From Lachnospiraceae bacterium (GTDB lineage Bacteria; Bacillota; Clostridia; Lachnospirales; Lachnospiraceae), in the NCBI GenBank assembly GCA_017433725.1, contig JAFRGQ010000007.1, forward strand, positions 1-64,000: DNA of 64,000 nucleotides. Reading direction: 5' to 3'. A model generated the notes under the pieces. The model saw nothing but the letters and a program-made list of their open reading frames with translations. It searched no databases and was not told the DNA's origin. The translations under genes and the position numbers were made by a program. This document shows positions 27,115 through 35,891 of the stretch, piece after piece. The first letter of the stretch is position 1, and every line of letters begins with the position of its first letter.

Positions 27115-29451
27115 ATGAACAGGTTTAACGATCCGGGGTTCTTCCCGAAAATGTTTAAAACCTTTTTAATGCAGACTTTTAGGATCGTAACAGTTCCGAT
27201 TACTGCAGTGGCGCGTTATATCCGCAGTATGACGTCAGGAGAGACCATAGCCAGGAAAGCCGCCCATGATGTGACCGACAAGGTCAAAGATCTTTACAAA
27301 CCGCCGGAAACGATCGACGCATATGTGGACACAGGCAGTCACTATGTTGCAAAGGTTTTGATATATCTGCTGGTTCTTTTGCTTCTGCTTCTTCCGTCAC
27401 TGTTCATCAATTTTGCGTGGCCGCCTCTTCAGGCCCGGTTCTTTACCAGAACGATGCCGATCGATTCTGCCGATATTGAGGGATATTCAGGAAAAGTGCG
27501 CCTGACAGACAGGTTAACTAAAACAGTTCTATATGAGGGAAAACTGGATAACGGAAGAATTAACGGCTTTGGTCACCTGTATGATTACCAGGGAAAAAAG
27601 CATTACGACGGAAATTTCCAGATGGAACTCTATCAGGGCTATGGGATACTCTACAATGAGGATGGAAGCGTAAAGTATCAGGGTGATTTTGTAAAGAACC
27701 TCTATGACGGAGAGGGGATTTTGTATTATCCGGATGGTACAGTGAAATATGAAGGCAGTTTTAAGAACGGCCTTTATGAAGGAAGCGGCGTACTTCATGC
27801 ACAAAACGGGACGGAGATATACCGCGGCAGTTTTAAGAGCGGTCTCTATGACGGGCGTGGTGTGCTCAGTGACGAGGATGGTACAGTAAAATACCGCGGC
27901 AGCTTCGCGGAAGGAAAGTATAACGGAAACGGAAGTCTTTACAAAGGCGGACAGCTTGTCTATGAAGGGAATTTTGTTTCCGGCAAGCCGGAAGGAAGCG
28001 GTAAACGCTATGACGACGGGAGCGTTGTTGAAGACGGCGAGTTCAAGGAAAGTGAATTTGTTCAGGGTAATATTATCATTAAAGACGAAAACGGCAATAT
28101 CGTTTATAAGGGCGGTATAGCTGACGGTATCTATGAGGGAAAAGGTACTGTCTATGATAAGGACGGCAAAAAAATCTATAAAGGGGAATTGAAGAACGGA
28201 AAATACGAAGGGAACGGTACCCTTTACGGAAAAGACGGAAACGTTCTTTATGAAGGCGGCTTTGCGAACGGAGTGTATGAAGGTGAAGGAACTCTGAACA
28301 ATGATGACGGAACCCTGCTTTATAAAGGCGAGTTCTCAAAAGGAAAATACGAAGGAAAGGGCACACTATATAAACCGGACGGTCAGGTCGTTTATGAGGG
28401 CGAATTCAAGGACGGCGAGAAGGAAGGTGCCGGAAAGACTTACAGCGAAAAAACCGGAAAACTGGTTTATGAAGGTGAGTCCAAGGCAGGTGAGAAGAAC
28501 GGAACCGGAAAAGAGTACGATGAGACTACCGGTCAGCTTCTTTATGCCGGAGATTTCAAGAACGGGAAAAAGGAAGGAAGCGGTAAAACTTACAGTAAGG
28601 AAAACGGGAACCTGCTTTATGACGGAGAGTATAAAGGCGGGGAGAAGAACGGAACCGGAAAAGAATACGATGAATCTACCGGGGCAATCGTATACGACGG
28701 AGAGTATAAGAACGGGGCGAAAAACGGCACCGGAAAGGAATACAATCCGGAGACAGGTGATGTGATCTACGACGGAGAGTATAAAAACGGAAAGAAGACC
28801 GGCAGTGCCAGTGAGTTTGACGAAGCAACCGGAGCGGTGCTCTTCACAGGAGAGTATAAGGACGGCAAAAAAGAAGGCGCCGGCAAGGAATTCGATCCGG
28901 ATACAGGGGCTGTTACCTTTGAGGGAGAGTACAAAGCCGGAAAGAAAGAGGGAAGCGGCAAGACTTACAATACTAACGGAACCCTTCTTTACGACGGAGA
29001 GTACAAAAACGGGGAGAAAGACGGAAGCGGCAAGGAATATAATGAGTCAGGCCAGCTGATTTATGACGGTGAATACTCCCGCGGACTCTATCAGGGCGAA
29101 GGAAAACTATACGATCCCGGCAGCCAGATGCTGATTTATTCGGGAGAATTTCGGAGTGGATTGTTTGACGGACAAGGAACGCTTTATGACCCGAATACCG
29201 GCGGTAAAATATACGAAGGTGAATTCAGCCTCGACGGCTATAACGGAGAGGGTACGGTTTATGATCCGGTTACCGGAAAGGCACTTATTAAAGGAGTCTT
29301 CCGCAACGGTGTTCCGGTGACCAATGAAAATGATCAGTCCGCATCGGAAACAGCCGCCGGCGCTGTTGATGTCGGAAACGTGGGAGCCCCCGCTTCGGAG
29401 ACACCGAACAGTGCAGGAAATAACAATGAGAACAATCTTGGACTGGGCTGA
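27115..29451 (+). CDS. Membrane-anchored MORN-repeat protein in the eCIS locus
   Basis: The 778-residue protein has an amphipathic N-terminal region (1-78), one membrane segment at about 79-100 (a VLIYLLVLLLLLLPSLF run), and from about 140 to 732 roughly 24 MORN repeats of the form YEGEFKNGKxEGxGxxY. A short Ser/Ala/Asn-rich tail closes it. MORN arrays form long, thin beta sheets that bind lipids or proteins. The N-terminal topology would place the array on one side of the membrane, and which side is not settled by sequence. A GGAGG site precedes ATG 27115. The DUF4280 tip gene follows after 27 bases, suggesting a joint role, for example docking or bracing the particle at the envelope. That role is inference. 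Repeats in the middle (about 440-640) are the most alike, pointing to recent duplication. Confidence 0.88.
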   Translation: MNRFNDPGFFPKMFKTFLMQTFRIVTVPITAVARYIRSMTSGETIARKAAHDVTDKVKDLYKPPETIDAYVDTGSHYVAKVLIYLLVLLLLLLPSLFINFAWPPLQARFFTRTMPIDSADIEGYSGKVRLTDRLTKTVLYEGKLDNGRINGFGHLYDYQGKKHYDGNFQMELYQGYGILYNEDGSVKYQGDFVKNLYDGEGILYYPDGTVKYEGSFKNGLYEGSGVLHAQNGTEIYRGSFKSGLYDGRGVLSDEDGTVKYRGSFAEGKYNGNGSLYKGGQLVYEGNFVSGKPEGSGKRYDDGSVVEDGEFKESEFVQGNIIIKDENGNIVYKGGIADGIYEGKGTVYDKDGKKIYKGELKNGKYEGNGTLYGKDGNVLYEGGFANGVYEGEGTLNNDDGTLLYKGEFSKGKYEGKGTLYKPDGQVVYEGEFKDGEKEGAGKTYSEKTGKLVYEGESKAGEKNGTGKEYDETTGQLLYAGDFKNGKKEGSGKTYSKENGNLLYDGEYKGGEKNGTGKEYDESTGAIVYDGEYKNGAKNGTGKEYNPETGDVIYDGEYKNGKKTGSASEFDEATGAVLFTGEYKDGKKEGAGKEFDPDTGAVTFEGEYKAGKKEGSGKTYNTNGTLLYDGEYKNGEKDGSGKEYNESGQLIYDGEYSRGLYQGEGKLYDPGSQMLIYSGEFRSGLFDGQGTLYDPNTGGKIYEGEFSLDGYNGEGTVYDPVTGKALIKGVFRNGVPVTNENDQSASETAAGAVDVGNVGAPASETPNSAGNNNENNLGLG

Positions 29452-29478
29452 TGCAAAAAATGAACAGGAGAAAAAAAC

Positions 29479-29865
29479 ATGGGATTTTGCGTATGCGGAG
29501 GAGCAATGCTTACGTGCAGCTTCGGTATGGCTCCGGCTACAATGAATGTGCTTCCGGCAAACAGGGTAGTGTCATCAACGCCTGTCGCAACGATTATGGA
29601 TAATGTGCCGATGCTCAATATCATGCCTTTCGGCATGTGCAGAAATCCGGCGAACCCGGCGGTGGCAGCGGCGACCGCCGCAGCGATGGGCGTGCTAACA
29701 CCGGCGCCCTGTATTCCTGTCACATCGGCTCCATGGACTCCGGGCTCTCCGACAGTACTGATTGGCGGAAAACCTGCTCTTAATAATTCAAGCAAGCTGT
29801 TGTGTACCTACGGTGGAATGATACAGATCACAAATCCTGCAACGACAAATATTATGGTGAAGTAA
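29479..29865 (+). CDS. DUF4280 PAAR-like spike-tip protein
   Basis: This 128-residue protein matches DUF4280/PAAR-like proteins: MGFCVCGGAMLTCSFGMAP, MPFGMCRNPANP, TPAPCIPV, PTVLIGGKPAL and the closing CTYGGMIQI motif. Cysteines near 4, 6, 13, 54, 77 and 109 could bind metal as in PAAR tips, although histidine ligands are missing. PAAR proteins sharpen the gpV spike and can carry effectors. This one has no C-terminal extension, so any cargo would have to be separate. It lies just after the MORN gene and two bases before the cyclase-like gene. Confidence 0.88.
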   Translation: MGFCVCGGAMLTCSFGMAPATMNVLPANRVVSSTPVATIMDNVPMLNIMPFGMCRNPANPAVAAATAAAMGVLTPAPCIPVTSAPWTPGSPTVLIGGKPALNNSSKLLCTYGGMIQITNPATTNIMVK

Positions 29866-29867
29866 GC

Positions 29868-32201
29868 ATGAAGAATCGAAGACCGGCATATCTCTGGATA
29901 AGTATAATAATAGCAGTACTTCTATTTCTGGTGCTTGCAGTTATCATTATACGGGAGAAGAGGTTTTTATTCACCTCGATAAACAATGCTGTGATTTCCG
30001 AAGACACGGTGCTTGGAATAGATTCTGACTGCATGGAAACGACAGTATTCATGGTTTCGGCAGATACCGGTATCGGAGAATACCTGAGAGTGCATGTTAT
30101 AGAGGACAAATATATCGTAAACATCTCTGATCCTTTAATTTGCGGTGATATGTTTTATTTTCGGAAGAGTTCCTGCGATACGGAGGGCAATATTACAGAG
30201 TCAATTGTACGCTGGAACCTGAAAAAGAGCAGACTTGAGAAAGCAAGTATTCCGATGTCGCTGTGGAAGATGATACTTGAATGGGAAGATATGGCAGTGC
30301 ATCGGACCGAAAAAAGTGAATTGCTGACGGAAGTAGACTATCCGGATGACAGTGAATTGAAGGATTCCGGAAAGGTACGGCTCTGTGTTCTGAGAGACGG
30401 TAAAGAAAAGTTCATTGATAATATACAAAGAGAATCCGGAAAAACGACATTACGGTTAATCCTGTCCTTTCTGTTATCTGTGTTTGTATGTGTAGCGATA
30501 TTGATTATCTGCAGCCTTGCTTCCTACTATCACTATTATCCGGGTTTCGTCTTCAGAATAGGCGGAATGGTCGTCACCATGATGGTGGTCTTTACAGTAT
30601 TTTACGGGTATAAACTCGGTAACGACCTGTACTCTTTCTCCAGCAGCCATATTCTGGCTTACTGTTCCGATTCTGCCACGATGCGTACCTATGCTGTCAA
30701 CAAGGACATTCTGGAGAGCTGTCTTAAGGATGAAACAACTTACGAAGAAACCGTGGCGAAATTATGGAAATATGATTTGAACAGGGGATTTCGTGTGGCA
30801 GAATCTGACGAGATAGAGTTGATGGATGAGGAAGCATCGAACGATTGGAAAGTCTGGCAGATGTACGATAACCGTGTAATAACCGAGGAACACTGTGTCA
30901 TTCTCAGAAAGAATTCGGAGTATATAGTACTTAGTGATGAAAAAAACACAGAAAATCCATGGCTTCAGGATCCCTATCTGACACAGAAAAAGAATGTCGG
31001 CATTTCTTTTTCAAAAAAAACTGTACAGAGTCTGGTCACGTCAATCGGAAGACAGCCGTATGCAGTATCCTTTGTTCCGATGGAGTTGGATTCAGGAGAA
31101 AAAGTTATTGTTGCGACCAGAGTTCCCATGAACAATATTCTGACGCTGATCTTTACCATGAGTTCAAGGACAATGGGTATTCTCAGGATTCTCTGTATCG
31201 CTTCACTTTTTATACTTCTGTCAGGCATCTCCTGGGCGCTTTTGCCGATTGACCAACTTCAGGGTGCTATTAAAGAAATTACCGGCGGAAATTTCAAAGC
31301 CAGGACCAGATGTAAGGGATTCAATGAATTGCATTATCTGGCAAAACTGTTCAACGTGATGGCAGACCAGCTGGAAAAACAGAGTGAAGGGACGGATTCC
31401 TATCGGATCTTTTACAATGAGTTTCTTCCTGCATCACTGATCCGTCGATTGAGCGGCAGGTCGGTTCCGGGTTCAATAGAACCCGACTCGATCTACTGTA
31501 TGAATGCGAGCTGCATTGTTATAGACAGGAGAAATCACATCTATTCTCAGGAAGAAAGCATCGATTTTTTTAAGACTGCGGTAAATACTGCTGAAGAACA
31601 TGGCGGACATCTCGCTTCGGTCAATGATGATATGATAAAAATTATCTGTACTGAAAATCCGGCATCGGCTATGAGGACGGCAACAAATCTTCAGCAGAAG
31701 CTTCTTACATCAGAAAAATCCTTTGCATGGTCCGGAATTTCATTTAGTCCGGTAACACTACGTGTGATCGGAAATGACGGAAGGAGAAATGTAGTAGAGC
31801 AGGATTCGGGCGAGGCGGAGATCCTGTCGCAAATCGCAGCAGAACTGAAAATACCTGTTATCCTGTCAGGACCCATTTACATGGATGCTGTCCGCAACAC
31901 GGCGAAGCTTCATTTCCGATGTCTTGGGCGGATCGGATGTGGTGATTACATACCGGACGAACCGTTATATGAACTCTTAGATGCAAATACTGCTTCAAAG
32001 CGAGCGATTCGGGAATACTCGAAATCAGCATTTGAAAGAGGTGTAAATGCATATGCTGCAGGGGATTATTTTACTGCACGCAATGAGATGATCAAGGCGC
32101 TGGAACTGGATCCGGAGGATCTTGCCGCCAGATGCTATGTTCTGAATTGTGACAGAAAGGAGCCGCCAACGGTATGTCAGATAACAAGGCAGACGAATTG
32201 A
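29868..32201 (+). CDS. Multi-pass membrane HAMP protein with degenerate class III cyclase-like domain
   Basis: 777 residues from ATG 29868, which directly follows the DUF4280 stop; the longer frame from 29802 would overlap that gene. Membrane segments lie at about 9-28, 197-220, 232-250 and 437-457, with a long extracytoplasmic-type region between the third and fourth. A HAMP linker follows (458-510; IDQLQGAIKEITGGNFKAR). Residues about 525-690 resemble a class III nucleotidyl cyclase domain: the first metal Asp aligns in CIVIDRRN and the second in NDDMIKII. The transition-state Asn/Arg positions appear as Glu and Gln (AEILSQIAAEL). The C-terminus has a TPR-like pair (AYAAGDYFTARNEMIKALEL). 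It is therefore likely a sensor with an inactive cyclase fold. Confidence 0.72.
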   Translation: MKNRRPAYLWISIIIAVLLFLVLAVIIIREKRFLFTSINNAVISEDTVLGIDSDCMETTVFMVSADTGIGEYLRVHVIEDKYIVNISDPLICGDMFYFRKSSCDTEGNITESIVRWNLKKSRLEKASIPMSLWKMILEWEDMAVHRTEKSELLTEVDYPDDSELKDSGKVRLCVLRDGKEKFIDNIQRESGKTTLRLILSFLLSVFVCVAILIICSLASYYHYYPGFVFRIGGMVVTMMVVFTVFYGYKLGNDLYSFSSSHILAYCSDSATMRTYAVNKDILESCLKDETTYEETVAKLWKYDLNRGFRVAESDEIELMDEEASNDWKVWQMYDNRVITEEHCVILRKNSEYIVLSDEKNTENPWLQDPYLTQKKNVGISFSKKTVQSLVTSIGRQPYAVSFVPMELDSGEKVIVATRVPMNNILTLIFTMSSRTMGILRILCIASLFILLSGISWALLPIDQLQGAIKEITGGNFKARTRCKGFNELHYLAKLFNVMADQLEKQSEGTDSYRIFYNEFLPASLIRRLSGRSVPGSIEPDSIYCMNASCIVIDRRNHIYSQEESIDFFKTAVNTAEEHGGHLASVNDDMIKIICTENPASAMRTATNLQQKLLTSEKSFAWSGISFSPVTLRVIGNDGRRNVVEQDSGEAEILSQIAAELKIPVILSGPIYMDAVRNTAKLHFRCLGRIGCGDYIPDEPLYELLDANTASKRAIREYSKSAFERGVNAYAAGDYFTARNEMIKALELDPEDLAARCYVLNCDRKEPPTVCQITRQTN

Positions 32202-33556
32202 ATAGATTTGATACCCGATTCCACTATGTGCCATTGGCGCTGGAGGTCTGTGTCAGCTTCATTCCATTTCTGCTGTTGGTGGTCTGGTGCCTTTATTGGA
32301 TGTTGGCTGAGATGACCGAGTATTCAGACGGACTGGACTGGATTTCGATGGTTCGAATGGTAGAAATGGAGTCCAGCCTGTTTGAGGAAAGGATGGCGGA
32401 TGAAAAGGTCGATGGACTGGATCTTGAATCAGATTTCGGAGAGGCTTCAGTGTTCGATAAGAACAGATATTCCTCAGCAGACAAAAAAACCTTTATCGCT
32501 AAATATGCTGAAAGAGATGAGACGGAAGATATTCGTATAAGTTACCTTTTCCTCAGAGATAACGGTGAGCTTATAGAACTGGATGCCGAAAAACACGAAT
32601 TATCCGAGATTCCTGAAGACAGCGCATTTTATCATCAGGCAATTCTTACACTGTATGAAAATCCGCCCAGGGAGTCAATGCGAAGGTTCTATTACGAGTA
32701 TAAAGGGGAGTCTTATTACAGAAGTTTCAGACTTCTCAGACCTACAAAACCGGTACGTTACGGAAATCTTCAGATCAGCGACGGGAAACAGGGTTCACGA
32801 ATCCTGATCAGCGGTAGATTCTGGTATGAACACTTGCAGAACAATCCGAAGCTGGACAGAAAACGACTGAATATTCGGATTGTAGTATTTGACATAGTAT
32901 TTGTCGGAATTATATGCCTTTCCATATATCTGGCACTGAGAAATCTCAAGCAGGTCATACGTATCATGCAGGGTTTCGTCAACGGAAACTCTGATTTCAC
33001 GGGAAAAAATGTGGAACTAAAGGACAGCGGAGGAATACATGAAATAAATGAGCTCATAGACAGTTTTCAACTTATGTTCCTCAGTATTCAAAAGTATCAC
33101 AGAAGTATTTCAAATATTCGTGAGATTTATGAACCGACATTGCCGGCAGCCTTTCTGGAACTGTTTCAGCACGAGGATATACGAGATATACAGCCCGGTG
33201 ATAAGGCGTATGTGAGGGGTACAGCCGTATCAGTGCAGCTCATTGACAGAGGCGATACAGATAAAATACCTGAACGGGAAAGAAATATGCTGAGCAGCCG
33301 TATTCTGGATATTCTTGCATCAATGAATGTAATCGTCACGGAATTGGAGTATGACAGGATCACCGGTATATATCCTGAAAAATACCGGAAAGATTCGGCG
33401 TATGAAGACAAGATCAGAACGATTCGGTCTATAGATTTGACGGGAAGCGATGTGGATGAGCTGATCGTAACAGAGACTGAAGGAGAATTCTGCTATACGA
33501 TTGTCGGTATCGAGGATCATAAGAGAATTCGTATGGAACAGATACCTGAAAGATAG
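32174..33556 (+). CDS. Second membrane HAMP protein with shortened cyclase-like domain
   Basis: A 460-residue protein with membrane segments at about 22-44 and 236-258. An acidic extracytoplasmic-type domain lies between, a HAMP-like stretch at 259-310 and a C-terminal cyclase-like fragment at about 320-450. The fragment has the leader LPAAFLELFQHEDI, and Asp in VQLID and LEYD at the places of the two metal ligands. It ends before the normal transition-state region. It overlaps the preceding gene by 28 bases and has the same domain order, so the two may form a heterodimer. The function is inferred as signalling from the envelope to the injection system. No catalytic activity is expected. Confidence 0.65.
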   Translation: MSDNKADELNRFDTRFHYVPLALEVCVSFIPFLLLVVWCLYWMLAEMTEYSDGLDWISMVRMVEMESSLFEERMADEKVDGLDLESDFGEASVFDKNRYSSADKKTFIAKYAERDETEDIRISYLFLRDNGELIELDAEKHELSEIPEDSAFYHQAILTLYENPPRESMRRFYYEYKGESYYRSFRLLRPTKPVRYGNLQISDGKQGSRILISGRFWYEHLQNNPKLDRKRLNIRIVVFDIVFVGIICLSIYLALRNLKQVIRIMQGFVNGNSDFTGKNVELKDSGGIHEINELIDSFQLMFLSIQKYHRSISNIREIYEPTLPAAFLELFQHEDIRDIQPGDKAYVRGTAVSVQLIDRGDTDKIPERERNMLSSRILDILASMNVIVTELEYDRITGIYPEKYRKDSAYEDKIRTIRSIDLTGSDVDELIVTETEGEFCYTIVGIEDHKRIRMEQIPER

Positions 33557-33573
33557 CCGGGGATATAAATAAA

Positions 33574-35787
33574 ATGACAAAAGATTCGAACACGAAAGAG
33601 GTCATCATGGATAGACCGTTTCTGAATGAAGAAGAGTATCTGCAAGCTGTCTTTGACTATGTGGACCTGTTGCTGTTCTCTGATTCGGAAAGCAGGGAAG
33701 AAAATCAGAAGCCTGCAACAGGATTTGATGCCTCCGAATGGAACAGCTTGATTGAAACGCGTCTCAGAAGAAGTGAACAATCAGGGTTTACGCCTGCACT
33801 TGAGCAGGTCATGACGCTGGCAGAACTTCCGACCTTTATGAGAGCTGTTATGGGATACCTCCTGCGAATAGCGCTCGATCCGGGATATGAGCGCGAAGCG
33901 GCAGGAGAGTATTGGAAAGAATCGCTGAATCTCTCGGATTTTCTGAAGATAAATCTGACCCATGATGAATCTATTCACGCGGGAGGACTTCAGGACAGCG
34001 AGGTGTTCGATATTCTGGAGACTGCCGAACCGGGACTTAGCCTTTTATTTCCTCAGCTTTACGGAAAAGATATGATCGGCGATCTTACTCCTGTTATGGA
34101 CCGACGTCTGGTTGAACTCTGTATGGGCAGAGGAGAGAGAAACGGCCTGCCGTGCGGGATGTATTATCTCAGTACGCAACTGATGAAATTGCCGGATGAG
34201 GATAATCTATCAATTGAAGGTCATCTTAATGGGATGGGGACGGCTGCGGAAAGAAATGTTCCAGAAAATATGCGTCCCGAAGATGATCCTGTCAAAAGAC
34301 TTCTTGAAGGACGGGAAAAACTTGCTGCCGGGCTTCTGCGCAGGGAAGGGTTCATGCCACCTGAAATCGTAGCAATCTGGGGACAGCAGGGATCCGGAAA
34401 GAAATCGGTTCTGAAACGCGTTGCCGAACTGTCTGGGCGAAGAGCGGTTGTTCTGCCGCTTAAATCCGTTCCGTCTGATGACGATAACAGCGAATATCCT
34501 CTTTATCCCGATGTTGCCCTCCTTCTGAGAGAGTGCGTTCTTACAGGCAGTATTCCTGTAATAGACGGTCTGGAAAATATTTCCCGCAATGCAGCGATCA
34601 GGCTGGTGGATGCGCTAAAAAACGGTGCAGGCAGCAGGTTCAATGCAATTTATCTGCTTATTGAAGCACGGGAAATGCCGGATTATCTTCCTGACGCATT
34701 CTGTCTGGAAATGCCTTCGCTACGTACCGTCGATCGTATCCGTTTGTGGAAAGCTGCACTCGCTGAGGCAGCCTTACCGGAAGAAAAACTGGAAGCTCTG
34801 GCAAATACTTTTTCTCTCACACCGGGCCAGATCATGAGATGTGCAAATCAGGCAAGGCGCTATGCGGGACCGGATATGAGTATCACGGAAGATCTCCTCT
34901 ATCAGGTCTGTTATGCTTTGCTGGGTCATCCCTTAAAGCAGTATTCCATGCGCGTTAAAAGTAATTTTACATGGGAAGACCTCAAAATGGCGCCTGAAGA
35001 CAAGGTGGTCTTGCGAGATTTGTGCATGTCCGTCAGGAACCGTCATATAGTCATGCAGGAATGGGATTTTGAACAAAAGGTTCCCTACGGCGCCGGAATT
35101 ACAGCCCTTTTCTCCGGACCTCCCGGAACGGGGAAAACTATGGCTGCGCAGGTAATTGCCAATGAACTTCATATGGAGCTCTACAAGATCGACGTCTCTC
35201 AGCTGATCGATAAGTATGTCGGAGAGACAGAGAAAAACATCAGGCGGGTGTTCGAACAGGCGAAGAAAAGCAACAGCGTTCTGTTCTTTGACGAGGCAGA
35301 TGCGATTTTTAATAAGCGCATGGAAGCGAAAAATTCCAATGAGCGTTTTGCAAATATCGAGTCATCTCTCCTCCTGCAATGTATAGAAGAGTATGATGGC
35401 GTGGCTATCCTGGCTACCAATAATATGGCTGCAATTGATGCAGCGTTCATTCGTCGTTTCCGGTTCTATCTTGTCTTTAAGGAACCGAATGAAAAGATCC
35501 GGAGAGAAATCTGGGAGTCAGTATTCCCGGAAATCGCACCGGTTGCGGATGAAGTTAATTTTCAGGAGCTGGCGCATACTTTCAATTTCAATGGCGCTGT
35601 GATCAAGAATGTGGCTCTTCAGGCTGCCTATCTGGCAGCTCAGAAGAAGAAATCTATAGGACTTCTCGAGATTCTCGTGGCAGTTCGAAGGGAAATGGAA
35701 AAGAATCAGAGAGTTCTCGCCAAGGAGAAGATGGGACGTCTGGGCTGTCTGTTCCAGGACGTTCTGAAGTGGGGCGAGGACTCCTGA
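33574..35787 (+). CDS. Second eCIS AAA+ ATPase (Afp15-like)
   Basis: 737 residues. A degenerate first ATPase module has GQQGSGKK near residues 269-276 in the Walker A position. The second module is complete: GPPGTGKT at 515-522, Walker B with DEAD from 573, the EEYDGVAILATN sensor, and IRRFRF as arginine-finger region. The C-terminal lid has FNFNGAVIKNVALQAAYLA. It shares the second module with the ATPase at 3180 but has no acidic linker. It directly precedes the DUF4255 terminator gene, the normal Afp15-Afp16 order, so this copy is the better positional equivalent of Afp15. ATG 33607, with an AGAGG site, is an alternative start. Confidence 0.9.
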   Translation: MTKDSNTKEVIMDRPFLNEEEYLQAVFDYVDLLLFSDSESREENQKPATGFDASEWNSLIETRLRRSEQSGFTPALEQVMTLAELPTFMRAVMGYLLRIALDPGYEREAAGEYWKESLNLSDFLKINLTHDESIHAGGLQDSEVFDILETAEPGLSLLFPQLYGKDMIGDLTPVMDRRLVELCMGRGERNGLPCGMYYLSTQLMKLPDEDNLSIEGHLNGMGTAAERNVPENMRPEDDPVKRLLEGREKLAAGLLRREGFMPPEIVAIWGQQGSGKKSVLKRVAELSGRRAVVLPLKSVPSDDDNSEYPLYPDVALLLRECVLTGSIPVIDGLENISRNAAIRLVDALKNGAGSRFNAIYLLIEAREMPDYLPDAFCLEMPSLRTVDRIRLWKAALAEAALPEEKLEALANTFSLTPGQIMRCANQARRYAGPDMSITEDLLYQVCYALLGHPLKQYSMRVKSNFTWEDLKMAPEDKVVLRDLCMSVRNRHIVMQEWDFEQKVPYGAGITALFSGPPGTGKTMAAQVIANELHMELYKIDVSQLIDKYVGETEKNIRRVFEQAKKSNSVLFFDEADAIFNKRMEAKNSNERFANIESSLLLQCIEEYDGVAILATNNMAAIDAAFIRRFRFYLVFKEPNEKIRREIWESVFPEIAPVADEVNFQELAHTFNFNGAVIKNVALQAAYLAAQKKKSIGLLEILVAVRREMEKNQRVLAKEKMGRLGCLFQDVLKWGEDS

Positions 35788-35891
35788 ACAATCCGTAAAC
35801 GACTTTCAGCGGCTTAATCGTTTGAAGGCTTGATCGTACTATTATCTGAGTACAGTACTGCATTATGCCGATCAGGCAGAAAGGCGGCAAG

